Assembly: GCF_020921035.1 (NCBI RefSeq) | Contig: NC_063156.1 | Span: 20,880,283 to 20,944,282 of the forward strand | Origin: Rhodamnia argentea | Taxonomy: Eukaryota > Streptophyta > Magnoliopsida > Myrtales > Myrtaceae | Direction of reading: 5' to 3' | Length of the DNA: 64,000 nucleotides | Part shown: one piece after another, positions 1 to 13,276 of the stretch | How the letters are laid out: each line of letters opens with the position of its first letter | Position numbering within the stretch: the first letter of the stretch is position 1 | The notes under the pieces: model-generated | Databases searched by the model: none | What the model was told of the DNA's origin: nothing | What the model saw: only the letters and a program-made list of their open reading frames with translations | Position numbers and translations under genes: made by a program

Positions 1-360
1 TGGGAGATAAACATTAATATTTATTAGAGATGGAAATACAATTGTTATTTCCGTCTTTGTTGACTTGAGCCAAATTTCCTATTAAATTTGGACTATGCTG
101 ACTAGTTTCCTTATCTTCTCAACATTCCCCCACGAGCGAGGTTGAAGATGTCATTCGAGATTAGCTTGGTCGTCACACACTACAAAGCTTTGGTGGAAAG
201 CGGCTTAGTAAATTTATCAACCAAATTATGATGTATGGAGTTTCCATTGTCTTGTCTTGGACTTTTTTACGGATATAATAATAGTTGACCTCTATGTGCT
301 TGGTCCTTACGTGAAAGACTGGCTTTGAAGCAATATAAATTGCTAATTGATTGATTAAAC
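1..360 (-). mobile_element. Copia LTR retrotransposon, 3' end of pol plus start of 3' LTR (partial)
   Basis: Read on the minus strand, about 360 to 180 translates to a Ty1/copia RNase H tail with the recognisable string KPVFHVRTKHIEVNYYYIR (family form ..NPVFHERTKHIEVDCHFIR..). The frame then decays. A purine-rich tract (GTGGGGGAA, about 125-133) precedes TGTTGAGAAG, the typical start of a copia 3' LTR, at position 124. The LTR runs off the left edge of the window. The upstream pol domains (integrase, reverse transcriptase) are not present to the right, so the copy is truncated. Domain and tract are seen; assignment to Copia is by family knowledge. Confidence 0.8.
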
Positions 361-1094
361 CGTCAAAGGTGGATTCACTTAAGATATTAAAGATGATACC
401 TGGTGTTGTTGATTTTCAAATAAAATTGATAATGGATGAAACAATAAAAAAAAATTGAAATTAAATGGTTAATGCTCTTTGTGGAATTCTTTGAGCCGCA
501 TGATGAAGAAGAAAAATCAAAGTTGGTTGTGCTGGCCAAGAAAAATGTATAAGGAACCCCACACTTTTCGACTTTGCTCAAGAGATGAGAAAGAAGGGAA
601 AGCCAATTGCCCTTCGTCTTCGTCAAGTCGGCAAACTCTTCCCCTATTACGCAGAGAAAAGCTTGGCGCGGATAACGACATTTCTAGAGTAGAAATTCGT
701 TTGATAAGACAACTTCTATAACAAGAATCCGTTTAATTAGGCAACTTCATTTTTCTACTTCTAGAGCATTTTTTTGCTTTAGAAGTAATTTTGAAATCAC
801 ATGAATAGGTAAAAAAAATTATTTCTCTTCGGAAATAGAAAAATCAACTTCTGCTTAGAAGTAAAAGTAGAAAAATCAACTTCTACTCAGAAGTAAAAGT
901 AGAAAATCAACTTCTTGTAAGAAATTGATTTCTGAAACTTGTAAAATTCACTTATTATATAATAAACACTTTCTTGCTCGTGCCTTTAGTTGGTTCCTTA
1001 TCATTCCTCTGCATCTTTATTGTGTTCCACGTGCATGCCTCCGCAAACCAACATATTTCAGCAAATACCATTAATATTGATAAGTGAAATGATA
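361..1094. other. Intergenic; possible decayed coding fragment and short tandem repeat
   Basis: No intact gene seen. Between about 480 and 690 the plus strand reads, across three frames, protein-like strings such as EEEKSKLVVLAKKN, KEPHTF and MRKKGKPIALRLRQVGKLFP. This suggests a frameshifted remnant of a real coding sequence that I do not recognise. The rest is AT-rich and contains a short tandem repeat (836-925). Confidence 0.35.
836..925. repeat. Tandem repeat, about 3 copies of ~33 bp
   Basis: The motif TAGAAAAATCAACTTCT followed by AGAAGTAAAAG recurs two full times and a third time partially. The repeat itself contains an inverted AGAAGT/ACTTCT pair. No function is inferred. Confidence 0.7.
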
Positions 1095-1102
1095 GGCATA
1101 GG

Positions 1103-2482
1103 TAGACCTGTTAAATGGGTGGGTTAGGTCAAGTATGAGTCAAGTCGTAAGTGATCCAACCCAAATTGATCTATTAACCCGTTTACTACCCATTTATGTG
1201 TAGTGTAAATTTATTGACCATACCCAACCTAATCCATACCCGATCCGATCCATATTACTAAAACGCTTCTATATTTAATCTAATCTAAGAAAACTTATTT
1301 CTTATAAATTTTTAAAAAAATAATATTACCAAATCATTGTGGACAACTTTTATAATTGAAAAAATATGATCTTTTTTTGTTTTTAACAATTTAAAAAATC
1401 TCAAATTTTTTTTTTAACATTTTTGTCTGATTTTTTTTAAAATTTTGATTTTTCAAATTTTTTAATATTTTATTTTCCCTTCTTTCTCCCTTTTTTTTTA
1501 TATATTTTTTTCCCTCTAACTCCGGCAGGGTCACCGGCTGACCTTTAATTTTGGAAGCCAAGCTAGATTCTCCCAGGCATTTCAACAAACACTTCACATG
1601 CAACCAAACTATCCTCGTCTCGCTCTTTAACAACATGCATCAAACCATCAACTCTCTTGATTCAACCGCAGCAAACGAAATCGGGAATACAACTACCACA
1701 ACACCACCGTTGCCGAAGATAGACGACAAAGCCAATCTACCCCTCACGGAGCTACGACCAAGGAAGGGGCTCACAGAACCGAAACCTTCGAACTCGACCC
1801 TCTAAACTTGAATCCCAGCAAGCTCAACCCAGTTTTTGGACGGTTGTGGTTCCTCTTGCAGCTCCTCATCAACATCGGACGGCGAAATGAAGAAGAAGAG
1901 GATGAAGATGATAACGAAGTGAGGAATTGTGATTCGGAGAGTAAATGGAAGGACGGAGGCAAAATAGGAGATGGGGTTCCTGTTCTTCGCAGGTCCAGAG
2001 TGGACGAGTACTGTAGGTGCGAGCCTCGGCCTCGACAGGTACCATGGCGTGGGGCTCTAGCACTAGCGGTAGAGGAGATACCTGTAGTGCTTGGCGACAA
2101 GACAAGGAAATTCGCGCCGTAGAATTTGGAATGGCAGTCCCAGCACAGATTTGCTTGGTCCGACTCGCAGCACATGGTCACAAGGCTGTTGCAGAGCTCA
2201 CGCGATTCTCATATCTCTGTAGCTGGCTTGCTTATTTCAGTTTCAGTTCCAATGAAGAAGAAGATGAACACGAGTCACAAGAGTTCGTTAGGCCTTTCAG
2301 TGGAAAGGGTTAAAAGGGTTGTAAATGGATTCAGAAGGAACTCGTTTATAATTCATTTATTTTGGCCTTTTATTTTGCAAACCCATTACGAGCGACCTGC
2401 AAAATTTATCGTGGCCCATTTATTACCCACTTCAATAATATTAGGTCATTAAATAGATTTTGGACCCATTTTGATAGGTCTA
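1103..2482. mobile_element. hAT-like non-autonomous element carrying a host gene fragment
   Basis: The left end begins TAGACCTGTTAAATGGGT. The right end read in reverse complement begins TAGACCTATCAAAATGGGT, giving imperfect terminal inverted repeats with a TAG start. The flanks are GGCATAGG (1095-1102) and GGCATAAA (2483-2490), an 8-bp candidate target duplication matching at 6 positions. TAG ends and 8-bp duplications are hAT traits. No transposase is present inside. The interior carries a broken B-box zinc-finger gene fragment. The duplication is imperfect, so element identity is probable rather than certain. Confidence 0.6.
1560..2235 (-). pseudogene. B-box zinc finger (BBX28/29-like) gene fragment, broken
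   Basis: On the minus strand from about 2200 downward the translation reads ELCNSLVTMCCESDQANLCW then DCHSKFYGANFLV. This is the single N-terminal B-box of small plant BBX factors (family form CELC..A.M.CESDQA.LCWDCD..VHGANFLV). After a frameshift a second frame gives SPTPWYLSRPRLAPTV, matching the usual continuation after the B-box. The first zinc-binding cysteine is replaced by Arg (CGT for TGT), an in-frame TGA lies just upstream, and several further frame breaks follow. An acidic/Ser-rich tail is scattered across frames. The fragment lies wholly inside the hAT-like element at 1103-2482, so capture of a host gene piece is the natural reading. Not functional. Confidence 0.65.
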
Positions 2483-2490
2483 GGCATAAA

Positions 2491-2961
2491 TATTATATTT
2501 CAAGTTTTGGAGCACATGAGATAGTCAAATACCAATAATAATGTGGTTGTCAGTCTCAAAATCCATTAGCTTTTAAGTTAACTCCGAAATATACCTCTCA
2601 AGACAGATATCGAGCAACAAATCCCATCAAGAGTGTCCAAAGTCCAAACTCCCAAATTAATATTCTCCAATACAGTTGGCAAGAACTTATCGGACTTGTC
2701 GATCCACTCACCACGCACATGAAGAAAAAAGGCATTTGGATTTGCCTTGATTCCATGGGAAGGCCATGCATAGCACGTCGAGCACCCCAAATCACAGCAA
2801 AATGACGCTTAAATCAGCTTTATTACAACCAAAAAGCCACGATACAAACACCATTTATTGTTTCAATATTAGCTTCGTGGCCTTTCTCGGAAAGTTACCC
2901 AATCCTTAGCAAATACCAAAAAAGTTCAGGGACAAAATAAACATATGCAACAGTTACATTC
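2491..2961. other. 3' flank and UTR of GST copy A
   Basis: No gene. The stretch is weakly similar to the 3' flanks of GST copies B and C, sharing the order GTCGATCCACTCA, then a short A-rich run, then AAAGGCATTT, then a CAGCTTTATTAC segment. It therefore belongs to the same duplicated region but is older or more diverged. Confidence 0.5.
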
Positions 2962-4449
<1,488 letters not shown>

Positions 4450-4552
4450 CTATCCGAACACGGATACCGCGCGCTCTGCCACACACTGAGAAACACTCTT
4501 CTTGGGTAGTAGCCAAGTAAGAAGTTGTGAGAGTCTCTTGTTCTTTCGTTGG

Positions 4553-4561
4553 CTTCTTATA
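4553..4561 (-). promoter_or_regulatory. Putative TATA box of GST copy A
   Basis: TATAAGAAG on the minus strand, about 105 bp upstream of the ATG. The same box at the same spacing is kept in copy B, with variants in C and D. The 5' leader between box and ATG would be roughly 75 nt. Confidence 0.55.
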
Positions 4562-4562
4562 G

Positions 4563-6222
4563 AGTTCAATTTTGGTGATCTTTCCATAGCGCCTAAGACA
4601 GCAGATCGACATCCATGTTATTTGGTCAAACTGGAGTTGGTGGTTCGAAGACTTCTTGTTCAATGTTATTTAGAAAAATCAGTTCTACGTAATGTTTGGG
4701 GATTAGCTGAACTGAATTCTATGCATCTCGCACAGGGAAGAGTGGTCGGATACAATGTTCAACGTGGACAGAATTATAAAAAAACCTGACAAAGTTTTAT
4801 CAAATGATGGCTTCGTTCAATTTAGATTTTCATATATGAAGTCCATTTTCAAAGATAAATATGAATTGCCGAGTGGTACTCGACTTGCATCGACAGGCAG
4901 TTGGTGACTTAGATGGGGTCAAGAAAGCTACTCAAGACACGATAGTTAATTAAATGGTGGCTTTCGCTTTCAGGGTCAGTTTGTGTCGCTTTCACGTGAA
5001 AAAATGAGAAAGCAAAAAAATTTCACATAGGAAACGGAAAATTGATGCTTGTTGGGAAAATCCCCTATATTATTTGAAGAGGACAAAGACAATCAAAAGT
5101 TACTAACGTGTGTATTGATCAAATAATACTAGGTGATATATACACTAGCCGCAGTGTAAATGGTGCCTTAATGAGTATTTGTTATGATGTTGGGAATTGG
5201 GAATGCTCTACCAATATGGAAAGATCACTGTCAATATTTGAGGAGAAAAAGGTATTTGACGTGGAGATGTCTATAAGTTAGAAGGATCTCTACAAAGCTA
5301 AATAAGCTGGAAAAACTTTGATCAAGGGTAAACGAGCCGAGAAGAACGGAGATATTCGTGATGGTTTGGAAGGACTAAGATAAGGTGAATAGTTGGAAGG
5401 AACTTAATGGTGGTGAGCAAGCCTGGAATATAGATGAACCAATATGAATTGACAAAGGATATGAAGGGTCATTTGTTAATTTTGGATAATGGCATGAAAA
5501 TTAAACATACCAACACCGAAGACAATTAGCTATGTAAATTGCAGTAAAATGAAGATAAAGATGCATTTGCAAGGCAGCGTTGAATTTTTTTAGTAATTGC
5601 AAGAAAGTTCAAAACGAATACACTTAAGGTATTTATAACCTTCTATAGACTGTTACATACAACGATTACTAAATTTTCAAAAATAAATAACTTTCTAATC
5701 ATATATGTAGTTACAAGAAGTTAATCTGTAATCTTTCTAATATTAAGCAACACTTATCTCAATTGGCTTAGGAGAGCAACGTATTGAGCCGGATCGGAAA
5801 GTTTATGCCCGGTATGGTTCTTTCGATGGCGGTGTTAATGGCCATGAAGACGTGATCCTCATCGGTGGGACAGCTTGGTCGTTGGACTCGAGGTAGAGTT
5901 TGAGGCGACCGATATAAGGGGTTCTTTGGAGTCAACATGATGAGAGGGATTCACAGGCAAAAGCCCTGCCCCCGAGGCCGATTGATGCTCGCAAGGGACC
6001 GGAGGATGCTTGACTTGCCGAAGGATCAGTCATCGATGACAATGGCGGGGAGCTGCATTCCCTCATCCATGACGATAAGCTGTCGAAGCTTGTCGATTGC
6101 GACGGATTGTTTTAGGGGAGGGAGAGAGAAAGAGACAACTCAAGACATGGGATTAATTTGGGGGTTTATTTATTTTTTCTCTTCCACCACTCTCTCCCAA
6201 GATAAACTTCGTCAGAATGGTC
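4563..6222. other. Upstream part of duplicated GST unit A
   Basis: This stretch is nearly identical to 16556-18471 in unit B, apart from the hAT MITE inserted in unit B. It contains the dynamin-like remnant at 5768-6112 and otherwise no coding signal. The empty site for the MITE of unit B is ATATATAC at 5136-5143. Confidence 0.75.
5768..6112 (-). pseudogene. Dynamin-related GTPase (DRP4/Mx-like) N-terminal fragment, unit A
   Basis: The minus-strand reading from about 6108 gives IDKLRQLIVMDEGMQLPAIV, then DD*SFGKSSILRSLA and RPRGQGFC and IPLIM, then in a shifted frame TDEDHVFMAINTAIE. This follows the start of a plant dynamin-related protein 4/Mx-type GTPase domain, where the G1 P-loop is normally GDQSSGKSS. 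Here a stop codon sits in the P-loop and another follows CL, and there is at least one frameshift. The fragment ends within the first third of the GTPase domain. Its counterpart in unit B (18010-18351) shares both stops, so it was already dead before the unit was duplicated. No promoter or downstream exons are seen. Confidence 0.65.
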
Positions 6223-6231
6223 ACTCTTATC

Positions 6232-6340
6232 GGGTTTTTTTTCCAAATTAATTTTTTTTAAAATATTTACAAAATTATTTTTAAAAAATAAGTATTTACT
6301 AAATTGGGCCTCGCTCGGCAGCCCAGCTATCGAGCGGGCA
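6232..6340. repeat. MULE left terminal inverted repeat
   Basis: About 108 bp, AT-rich outer part then GGGCCTCGCTCGGCAG..CGAGCGGG. It aligns with the reverse complement of 13277-13386 with scattered mismatches and short indels. Confidence 0.88.
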
Positions 6341-6848
6341 GGTTTATTTATTTATTAAATTTCATATTTTTTATAATTATTGACACTTATAATATTTATT
6401 TTATTTATAATTTTTTTCTTGTGAAGCTTATCTTTATAATAACATAATTGGCAATAATTAATGTAAAAATTTATTAAGATCTATAATTAATAAATAATTT
6501 TATAATTATGTAATTAATTAAAAATATTCATAAAATAAAATTGGTAAGATATATGAAAAAAATGAGATTTTCATAATATATAACAATCGTCAACCGTAAT
6601 TACATATACTAATGATGTCGTCCTCTTCTATGACCTCCTATTCCGCAATCGGGTCGTCTTCATTGTTCGGCGGGTCTAGTATTGTACCGACGTGGAGGAC
6701 GATGATCCGGATGAGTAGGATATGTAGATGATGAAGGAATATCTTCTGAAAATATGCCCCGCCCGCACGCTACATATCCTACTGTATGAGGGTATTGAAA
6801 AAAAGGAGAGAAATCAAATTCATAGGGCTCCGCACAAGTAGCTGGAGT

Positions 6849-8930
6849 CTACGGAAGTGGATTGTCAAGAAATTGAAAAACAAATCCCCTGTGAGATGGG
6901 CCCGCAAATTGTGCGAACCCTACTTTGAAATATGAGTGACCAAACCCCGGAGTGAACCCCAAAGTGAAATCTGTCGTCCGATACTCCAAGGGGTAGGGGA
7001 CGACATCACCATCCGGATGAGCTCGAGTAGTCCTCCGGATTGGCCGAGCAGTTTCGGGTGCATCATCATCTTGGGGCCCAACGGGTGCCGCCGTAGTTGC
7101 TAGTTGGGGCGGTGACATCATTGTTAGCCGTCTTTTCTCATTCTAAGCGTATAACATTGCCCTAGCTATATTCCCCATGACTACTCATGACTGACGAGAT
7201 GGATTGACGTTATCTATAATATGTAAAATTTGTTCGACACCATCACCCTAGTAATGATATCAAAATTAACAAAAGTTATGAAATAATAATAAGTCACATT
7301 ACTAAAAAATAATTAATGAATTAAATTGAAAGTATTTGAACGAACCGTTACACCCATTGTGGCCCCCGAAATAGAAATCCACCTCTGGGTATGTATACGG
7401 TACCACTTCATATATCCTGAATGATAGTGAAGTGCCTCCGTTGTAGGATCACCATTGACTAGGTAATCGATACGATGGTCCCACATATCAATCCACCGTC
7501 TGTGTTTACCTACCCAATCCATCCTAACTGGTTTTAATTCAATATCATGCAATGTCATATGATCATGCAAACGAGTATGTATTGGCTACTAAATACCGAA
7601 CCGACAAAGTACTCGGCCTAGATAATGCCACTCAACTATCCAAGAACTGATGAGTGGGACACGAGCTCTCAAACTATCTTGTCCCCGTCGGCGGTAATAT
7701 AGTAGAGCCTCCCGAATGTCATTGGAGTAGGGCTCCCAAATAATTTGATATCATAATAAAACATATCAAATTAAATCAATAATTAATTTATAAGCAAAAA
7801 TTATATTAAACTCTTTAGTTTCTATCATTACTTACGTTTTCTGATTCCATTCTATCGAGTTGATAGCGCAAATATGGCAACGTATGTGTGGGGACCTCCG
7901 TTGTCAGTAGGCCTTGACTCTAGCTGCATAAACAAAAAAAAAATAAGATTTTCGTATATTATACGCATTGGAAAGAATTAATGACTTACGAATTAAAAAA
8001 AAGCAATAGATCACTTACCGACTACCGAGAGGTGCATCTTCTAAAGGATCACAATCCGTTAGGGATGGGGAGACACATCCGAAGCGTTCACACGCCCAAA
8101 TCTGTAATACATGTAGGGCACCCCCGATTTGATGTTTTGATCGATCAATTGCACTACATAGCTCCCGATATAACCATGCAAGCGTTGCTGAATCCCAACC
8201 GTATCGCGTAGGGTTGTTGAGATCCGTCAACAGTGAAAAAAACAGCAAACTAACCCGTGCCCCGCATTTATCCGAAAAAATACATTCTCCAATCGAGCGG
8301 AGAATGAATGCCCTAGCATGTTGTACTATAGTAACGTCATCAGCATCTAGAGGAAAATCATCAAAGTGTTCTCTCGACCAACCTAAGTTTATCTGCGTTC
8401 CACGCAAATTGGGTAGGCGAGCACCAAGTAGATCATTACAGAGAGTGTCCCAATTGAAATTAGTAGGGCCAAGAATCGCACGTCCATTGATGGGAAGTCC
8501 CGTGAGCACCGCTATATCCTCAAGCGTGGTCGTACATTTACCTTTCGGCATATGGAAGGTGTGGGTCTCGGGTCTCGGGTCTCCACCACTCGACCAACGC
8601 AGTAATCAAATGTCAATCTAACTGAAAATTGCCTATCATATAAACTCCATAAAATCCCGAAGTTTGAAGATACGGGAGTATTCTTGATCATCCAAGTGCA
8701 GCATGGATCGTTGACATCTAAGGAGTGCATTTTGATATAGCTGTGAAATGTGATATGAACTGTTAGTAGCAATTTTGATATTGGTATTACGAATGACAGA
8801 TGAATTGCTAAAATTTTCAATTACCTAAGCATTCCATACGGTCTTCGATCTATGTCGGGCATGTCGTGTAAGTAGTGAATTATCCCGAGGTCCCGACTAA
8901 ATATGAGTCCTTTGTGCCATATCTACAATT
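6849..8930 (-). pseudogene. Plant mobile domain (PMD/MAIN-like) gene carried by the MULE
   Basis: The minus-strand reading begins with pieces near 8930-8560 (PETHTFHMPKG), continues with the longest open stretch 8551-8015 (KCTTTLEDIAVLTGLPINGR, then FDDFPLDADDVTIVQHARAF, then YRELCSAIDRSKHQIGG), and then 7570-7313 (WVGKHRRWIDMWDHRIDYLV..YHSGYMKWY) and 7121-6849. This is the plant mobile domain of retroelement and MULE-linked proteins, whose host relatives include the MAIN/MAIL proteins. The pieces are separated by AT-rich gaps that may be introns (for example 7571-8014). A short GACCCGA duplication near 8570 breaks frame, so the copy is probably not functional. It lies tail-side of the transposase in the same orientation. 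Confidence 0.75.
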
Positions 8931-9129
8931 GTGATATTATTTCCATCATTAAATTGACATATCTAATGTACATATGTAATAGAAGAAATGAATAAATATC
9001 GTGCAACCGTGATATTATAACATCACAATAAATTAATATATAAAAGGGTACACATTATTCAGTATAGGTAATTTACATAATTAACAAAAAAAAAAATCAG
9101 TATAGCTAATTTACATAATTCACACAAGT

Positions 9130-11660
9130 TTGCCGATCTATGATCTATTCCTAGATCGATCTGTGTCCTGTTATGCCCCGATTTCCCACATATCGTGCAA
9201 TGGATACGGGAACTGCTACTACTCGACGTCCTCCAGTCCATCTCATTATGTATGCGTAATGCACAAGGCCTTCCTTTCTTCCTAATGCATCTCGGATCTG
9301 GCACTAATGGCAGCGCGTCCGATTCGGACCGGTACTCAACATGCCACAACGGATAAAATATATACCGATAGCACTGAAGGGTTTTATCCAGAGTGTACCA
9401 CTCATCTGCGTACGTATCGTAATCAATTTCATATGCTTGACATGCTGCAATTACGTGAGAACATGAATTTTAATCTCTTGAAATTTTTCACATGTGCACG
9501 TTCGCAAGTCTAGGTGTACTATTTGTTTCGGCCCCCTTATCCTCCTGGATCCGTCACGTCCAGTTTTAACTTCGAAAATCCCTCCATCAGAGTCGAAACA
9601 TGTAACTTCGTGCCCATTTTACACGTTGACTATTTTCCCCGAGCGTCTGACTTGCAAAATGTGTAAATACATGTTATTAGTCCTTCTGCATCCCGTACAT
9701 TGTTCTTCTTGTGTCAAAATAGTGGACCAACCGATAGAATATCTTCTCCACCATAGCTTTTATTAGTAGACCACGATAACCCTTCAGTATGCCATTGATC
9801 GATTCAACTAAATTTGTTGTTATCAATCCATATCTTCTCCCTCCATCATAAGCCTTCATTCATTTGTCCCTTGGAATCTGGTTGCACCATGCCGTTGTGC
9901 GTGCATCCATACCCATAATTTCGTTCATGATGCGATCGAACTTTCGTTGTTGATTAGCCTAAGCTGTACATTACGATAATAATTAGTACTTCGTTCTCAA
10001 ATATTGTGAACACGTATTTTCCTCAAATTTTAAAATTTCAAAATTTACCCGCCGCTTCAATAAGGGCTTTACCTTCGGCATTTTTGAATTGTTTGTTGTA
10101 GTTGCTTACAAGATAACAAACATAATATCTATGGTGGCCATGTAGAAGACGCCACCCCTTTGTCTCCATTGCTCTTTTATCTCCATATGTTTATCTGATA
10201 TTACACAAATATCATCCCTACTAGTGACATATCTCCGCAAACGAGTCATAAACCAAGTCCAATTATCAATATCCTCTCAATTGACCACAGCAAATACCAA
10301 CGGGAATATATGATTGTTGCCATCAAGTGAGGCCGCTACAAAGAGTGTTTCTCGGTGTTTCCCGTACAAATGAGTACCATCAACAAATATCACAAGCCGA
10401 CAACTTGCGAAACCTTCAATCGTCCGCTTGAAAGTCCAAAATATCAGGTTGAAAACGGTGCAGCTTTGATCTAGGTTCATGTGATCATCGATCACAAAAT
10501 GAGAACCTGGATTCCTTACCATCATTTCGTTCATGAACTTTCTCAACATACCATACGATTCATCCCATTTTCTAAAAACTTCCACAATTGCCATTTGTTT
10601 AGCTGCTTCGATTTTACGGTAAGTAGGTTCGAAGTGCAGCTTGTCTTGAATCTCCGCCATCGGTGCCTTGATTCTGATATCCGGTTAGGCGGTGACCATT
10701 GCTTTTATCTGGCTGCATATGTATCTCCGATCAAGTTATCGATGATCCCATGACATTTGAGGATGACTACATCTATGTGGCCCATTGTACTTAACTATTT
10801 TTCAAAATAGGGTACCCGCTTTATTAGATGCGCGAAGTCTCTAATCACACGGTCCATTCCGATTACCACACCTTATTACATATTAGGACTTATTTGTGAT
10901 ATCGCTGCGAAAGTGATGATTTTTTATCAAAGAATACTCTTTCGCAGCCAACCGTAACGCGTCCCGTGATGGAAATAACATGCCAACATCAAATTCTTTT
11001 GATGGATTAAATAACATACGTCCTGGCTTGGCTCTTGTCTCGACTTACATCATATCAAAGTCGATCTCCGAATATGGCGGCGGATGTACCAACGGCAAGA
11101 TCGGATTGCTATAATGGGTGTTGTAGTAAGCCTCCATATTGTCACCTCTAATATATTCCTCATTCTTGTCATCAGTGTCCATCCAATCATCATCTTCTTC
11201 ATTGCTATCATCTCCATCATTATTATCATTATGATAGGGGTCCACGAACCGATTATGTACACCAACGTCATCTTCACCAATATTACAACTTTCCTCAGCT
11301 GAATCATTTATCACTTGGTGTTCGGCTACGATTGCATAAAACTATAAAAATCCCGTAGCACCCGTCTAAAGTGTAAATTGCTTGATCATCCTAACGCTAC
11401 CATCATCATGCACCTCTGTGATGTCTTATATGATACAATTCGATGTTAAAATCGGAAATCTATATATCGGCTTATGAATATACTGGTTGGGTGTTATATT
11501 CAACGCGCTCTCTATCGTAGTACGTAACTCATCAAATGTTGATATGTTTGCAAACTTGAACATGGTAGATTGTCCGCCTTCGTAATCATGTCCATATTCT
11601 TTTTGCACTATGCTATCTCCCCAGTATACAATCGCAAATAATACGGATGATATTCTGCTA
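9130..11660 (-). pseudogene. MuDR-type MULE transposase, decayed
   Basis: Domains in order on the minus strand are: a PB1-like N-terminal region (11608-11426), an acidic spacer (11314-11045), a MuDR DNA-binding region near 11020-10800 (TRAKPGRMLFNPSKEF.. then CGNRNGPCD), and the catalytic core. The first Asp is in FVDGTHLYGKH at about 10370 and the second is in ICVISDKH at about 10200. A region near 9859-9677 reads NLVESINGILKGYR. A SWIM zinc finger follows near 9530-9440 (CTCEKF then, after a frameshift, CSHVIAACQAY) and a C-terminal knuckle CTICGKSGHN at about 9190. Several in-frame stops (near 11430, 11040, 10860 and 10270) and the frameshift in the SWIM motif make it non-autonomous now. 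Confidence 0.85.
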
Positions 11661-12946
11661 AATAAAGAAATTACAAATTATTTCGGACATACAATTCAAG
11701 TAAACATTGTTCGAACACATTAACAAATTAACATTATAACAATTAAAATATCAAATGAAATAAATGTATGGTATAGCCCTAAGGGCTTTGATAATGTATG
11801 ATCAAAGTGCATGGGAAAAATAGGAAAAATTTGAGAGCCAATTTGTCAAAAAGGGAAAAATCATCATTTTCAAAAGCACTGAAAGTCAAATTACAAAAAT
11901 TAGGATTTGGCCAGTTGATTGTGGCCATTTACTATTCTTTTGGATTTTCTGGAATTCTAGCGATTTTTTTGGGAGAGATTTTGCTAGAAGGGCAAAATTA
12001 TTATTATTATTTTTAAATCGGAGGCCAATATCCATAATAGTCCATGGCCAGTTAATTGTGGCCATTGTAGCAATGAATTTTTTGAATTTTCAATGAATTT
12101 TTTTGATTTTTTTTTTTTTTATGATTTTAATCAATTTTTTTTATTTTTTTTTGTATTTTTATTATTCGAATTTTGAAATTACTTTAAAAAAATATTTTTT
12201 GGACTAGGTCAAATTCGGCCTGCGATTCTCGGGCCATTTGATCACCTAGAAATGAATATGGACATAATTGCAAAAATGAGTAAAAAAAATTAACGAGATT
12301 AGGGCGAATTTTTTTATTTTCCCTGTCTCCAAATACGCTATCATGTTCTCCTTCATGGCTTTCTCTAGCGGCCGATAGCGTACTTGGAGTTAGGGAAAAT
12401 AAAAAAATTCGTCCTAATCTCGTTAATTTTTTTTTAATCGAGTCAAATCCGGCCCACACTTCTCGTACTTTCTATCTGAGAACCTTTTTTTTTTTTTGTT
12501 CTTTTCCTAAAAATTCATTTTAAACTCCTAAAACAGTAAATATTTTCAAACAGTAGTTACATTCGCAAAAATTTTAAACAAATTACTAATAACCTATATA
12601 TAACATAGATGATTCATATATAAATAACAATCACATAAATAAATCTATACTTACGAAACCGCAAAAAATAATGAAAACGAAATTTACTTTAAATTATAGA
12701 GAGAGCGCACGCACCGAATGAGGAGCTCAAACTATGAAGAAAAGTACCAAATTAATTTAAATATTAACATAAAAACGTAGTACTAACAATATATAAATCA
12801 TATAAACAAAAATTCATACTTAACTATAAAAAAAAAAAAAGCGTCTAAGGGAGAGCGTTTGAAGGACAACAAGAGCGTCTAAGGGAGAGGGAGAGCGTCC
12901 GAAAGACGGAACAAGTGATGGAACGTTACGAGATGGAGGAAGAACG

Positions 12947-12950
<4 letters not shown>
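11661..12950. other. MULE 5' non-coding interior
   Basis: AT-rich sequence upstream of the transposase, with no gene seen. It contains the long hairpin at 12283-12435 and two copies of GGCCAGTTgATTGTGGCCATT-like sequence near 11910 and 12045. Confidence 0.55.
12283..12435. repeat. Long inverted repeat (hairpin) inside the MULE
   Basis: Arms 12283-12342 and 12374-12435 are near-perfect reverse complements (for example TTAACGAGATTAGGGCGAAT against ATTCGTCCTAATCTCGTTAA), with a loop of about 31 bp. The arms are flanked by similar direct sequences GTCAAATTCGGCCTGCG (from about 12208) and GTCAAATCCGGCCCACA (from about 12441). It could be a small nested foldback element or a source of hairpin RNA. 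Confidence 0.85.
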
Positions 12951-12999
<49 letters not shown>

Positions 13000-13010
13000 G
13001 AGCGAGAACG
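12951..13010. repeat. (GA)n microsatellite
   Basis: A nearly pure AG dinucleotide run, broken by two GC interruptions, in the likely leader region of the MULE. Confidence 0.9.
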
Positions 13011-13276
13011 CGTTCGGAAAGAGAGAAATTTTTTGGAATGAGCGAATGAGAGGGAAATTAAATTTTAAAAAAGAAAAGAAGGGGGGTAGGCGTAAAGATC
13101 GCAACGTCCGCACATTTGCAACGCCCGACGCTACAATGCGCAAAATGTGAGGAGCCCCCACTCTCGCTCGGCAGTTCAATTGCCGAGAGTGGGGACCCCT
13201 CCTTCCCCCACATACCAAGCGAGGGCGGCCGGGAAGGCCCCCCCGCAAACACGGAGAGGGGGGTGCCCCCCTCCTC

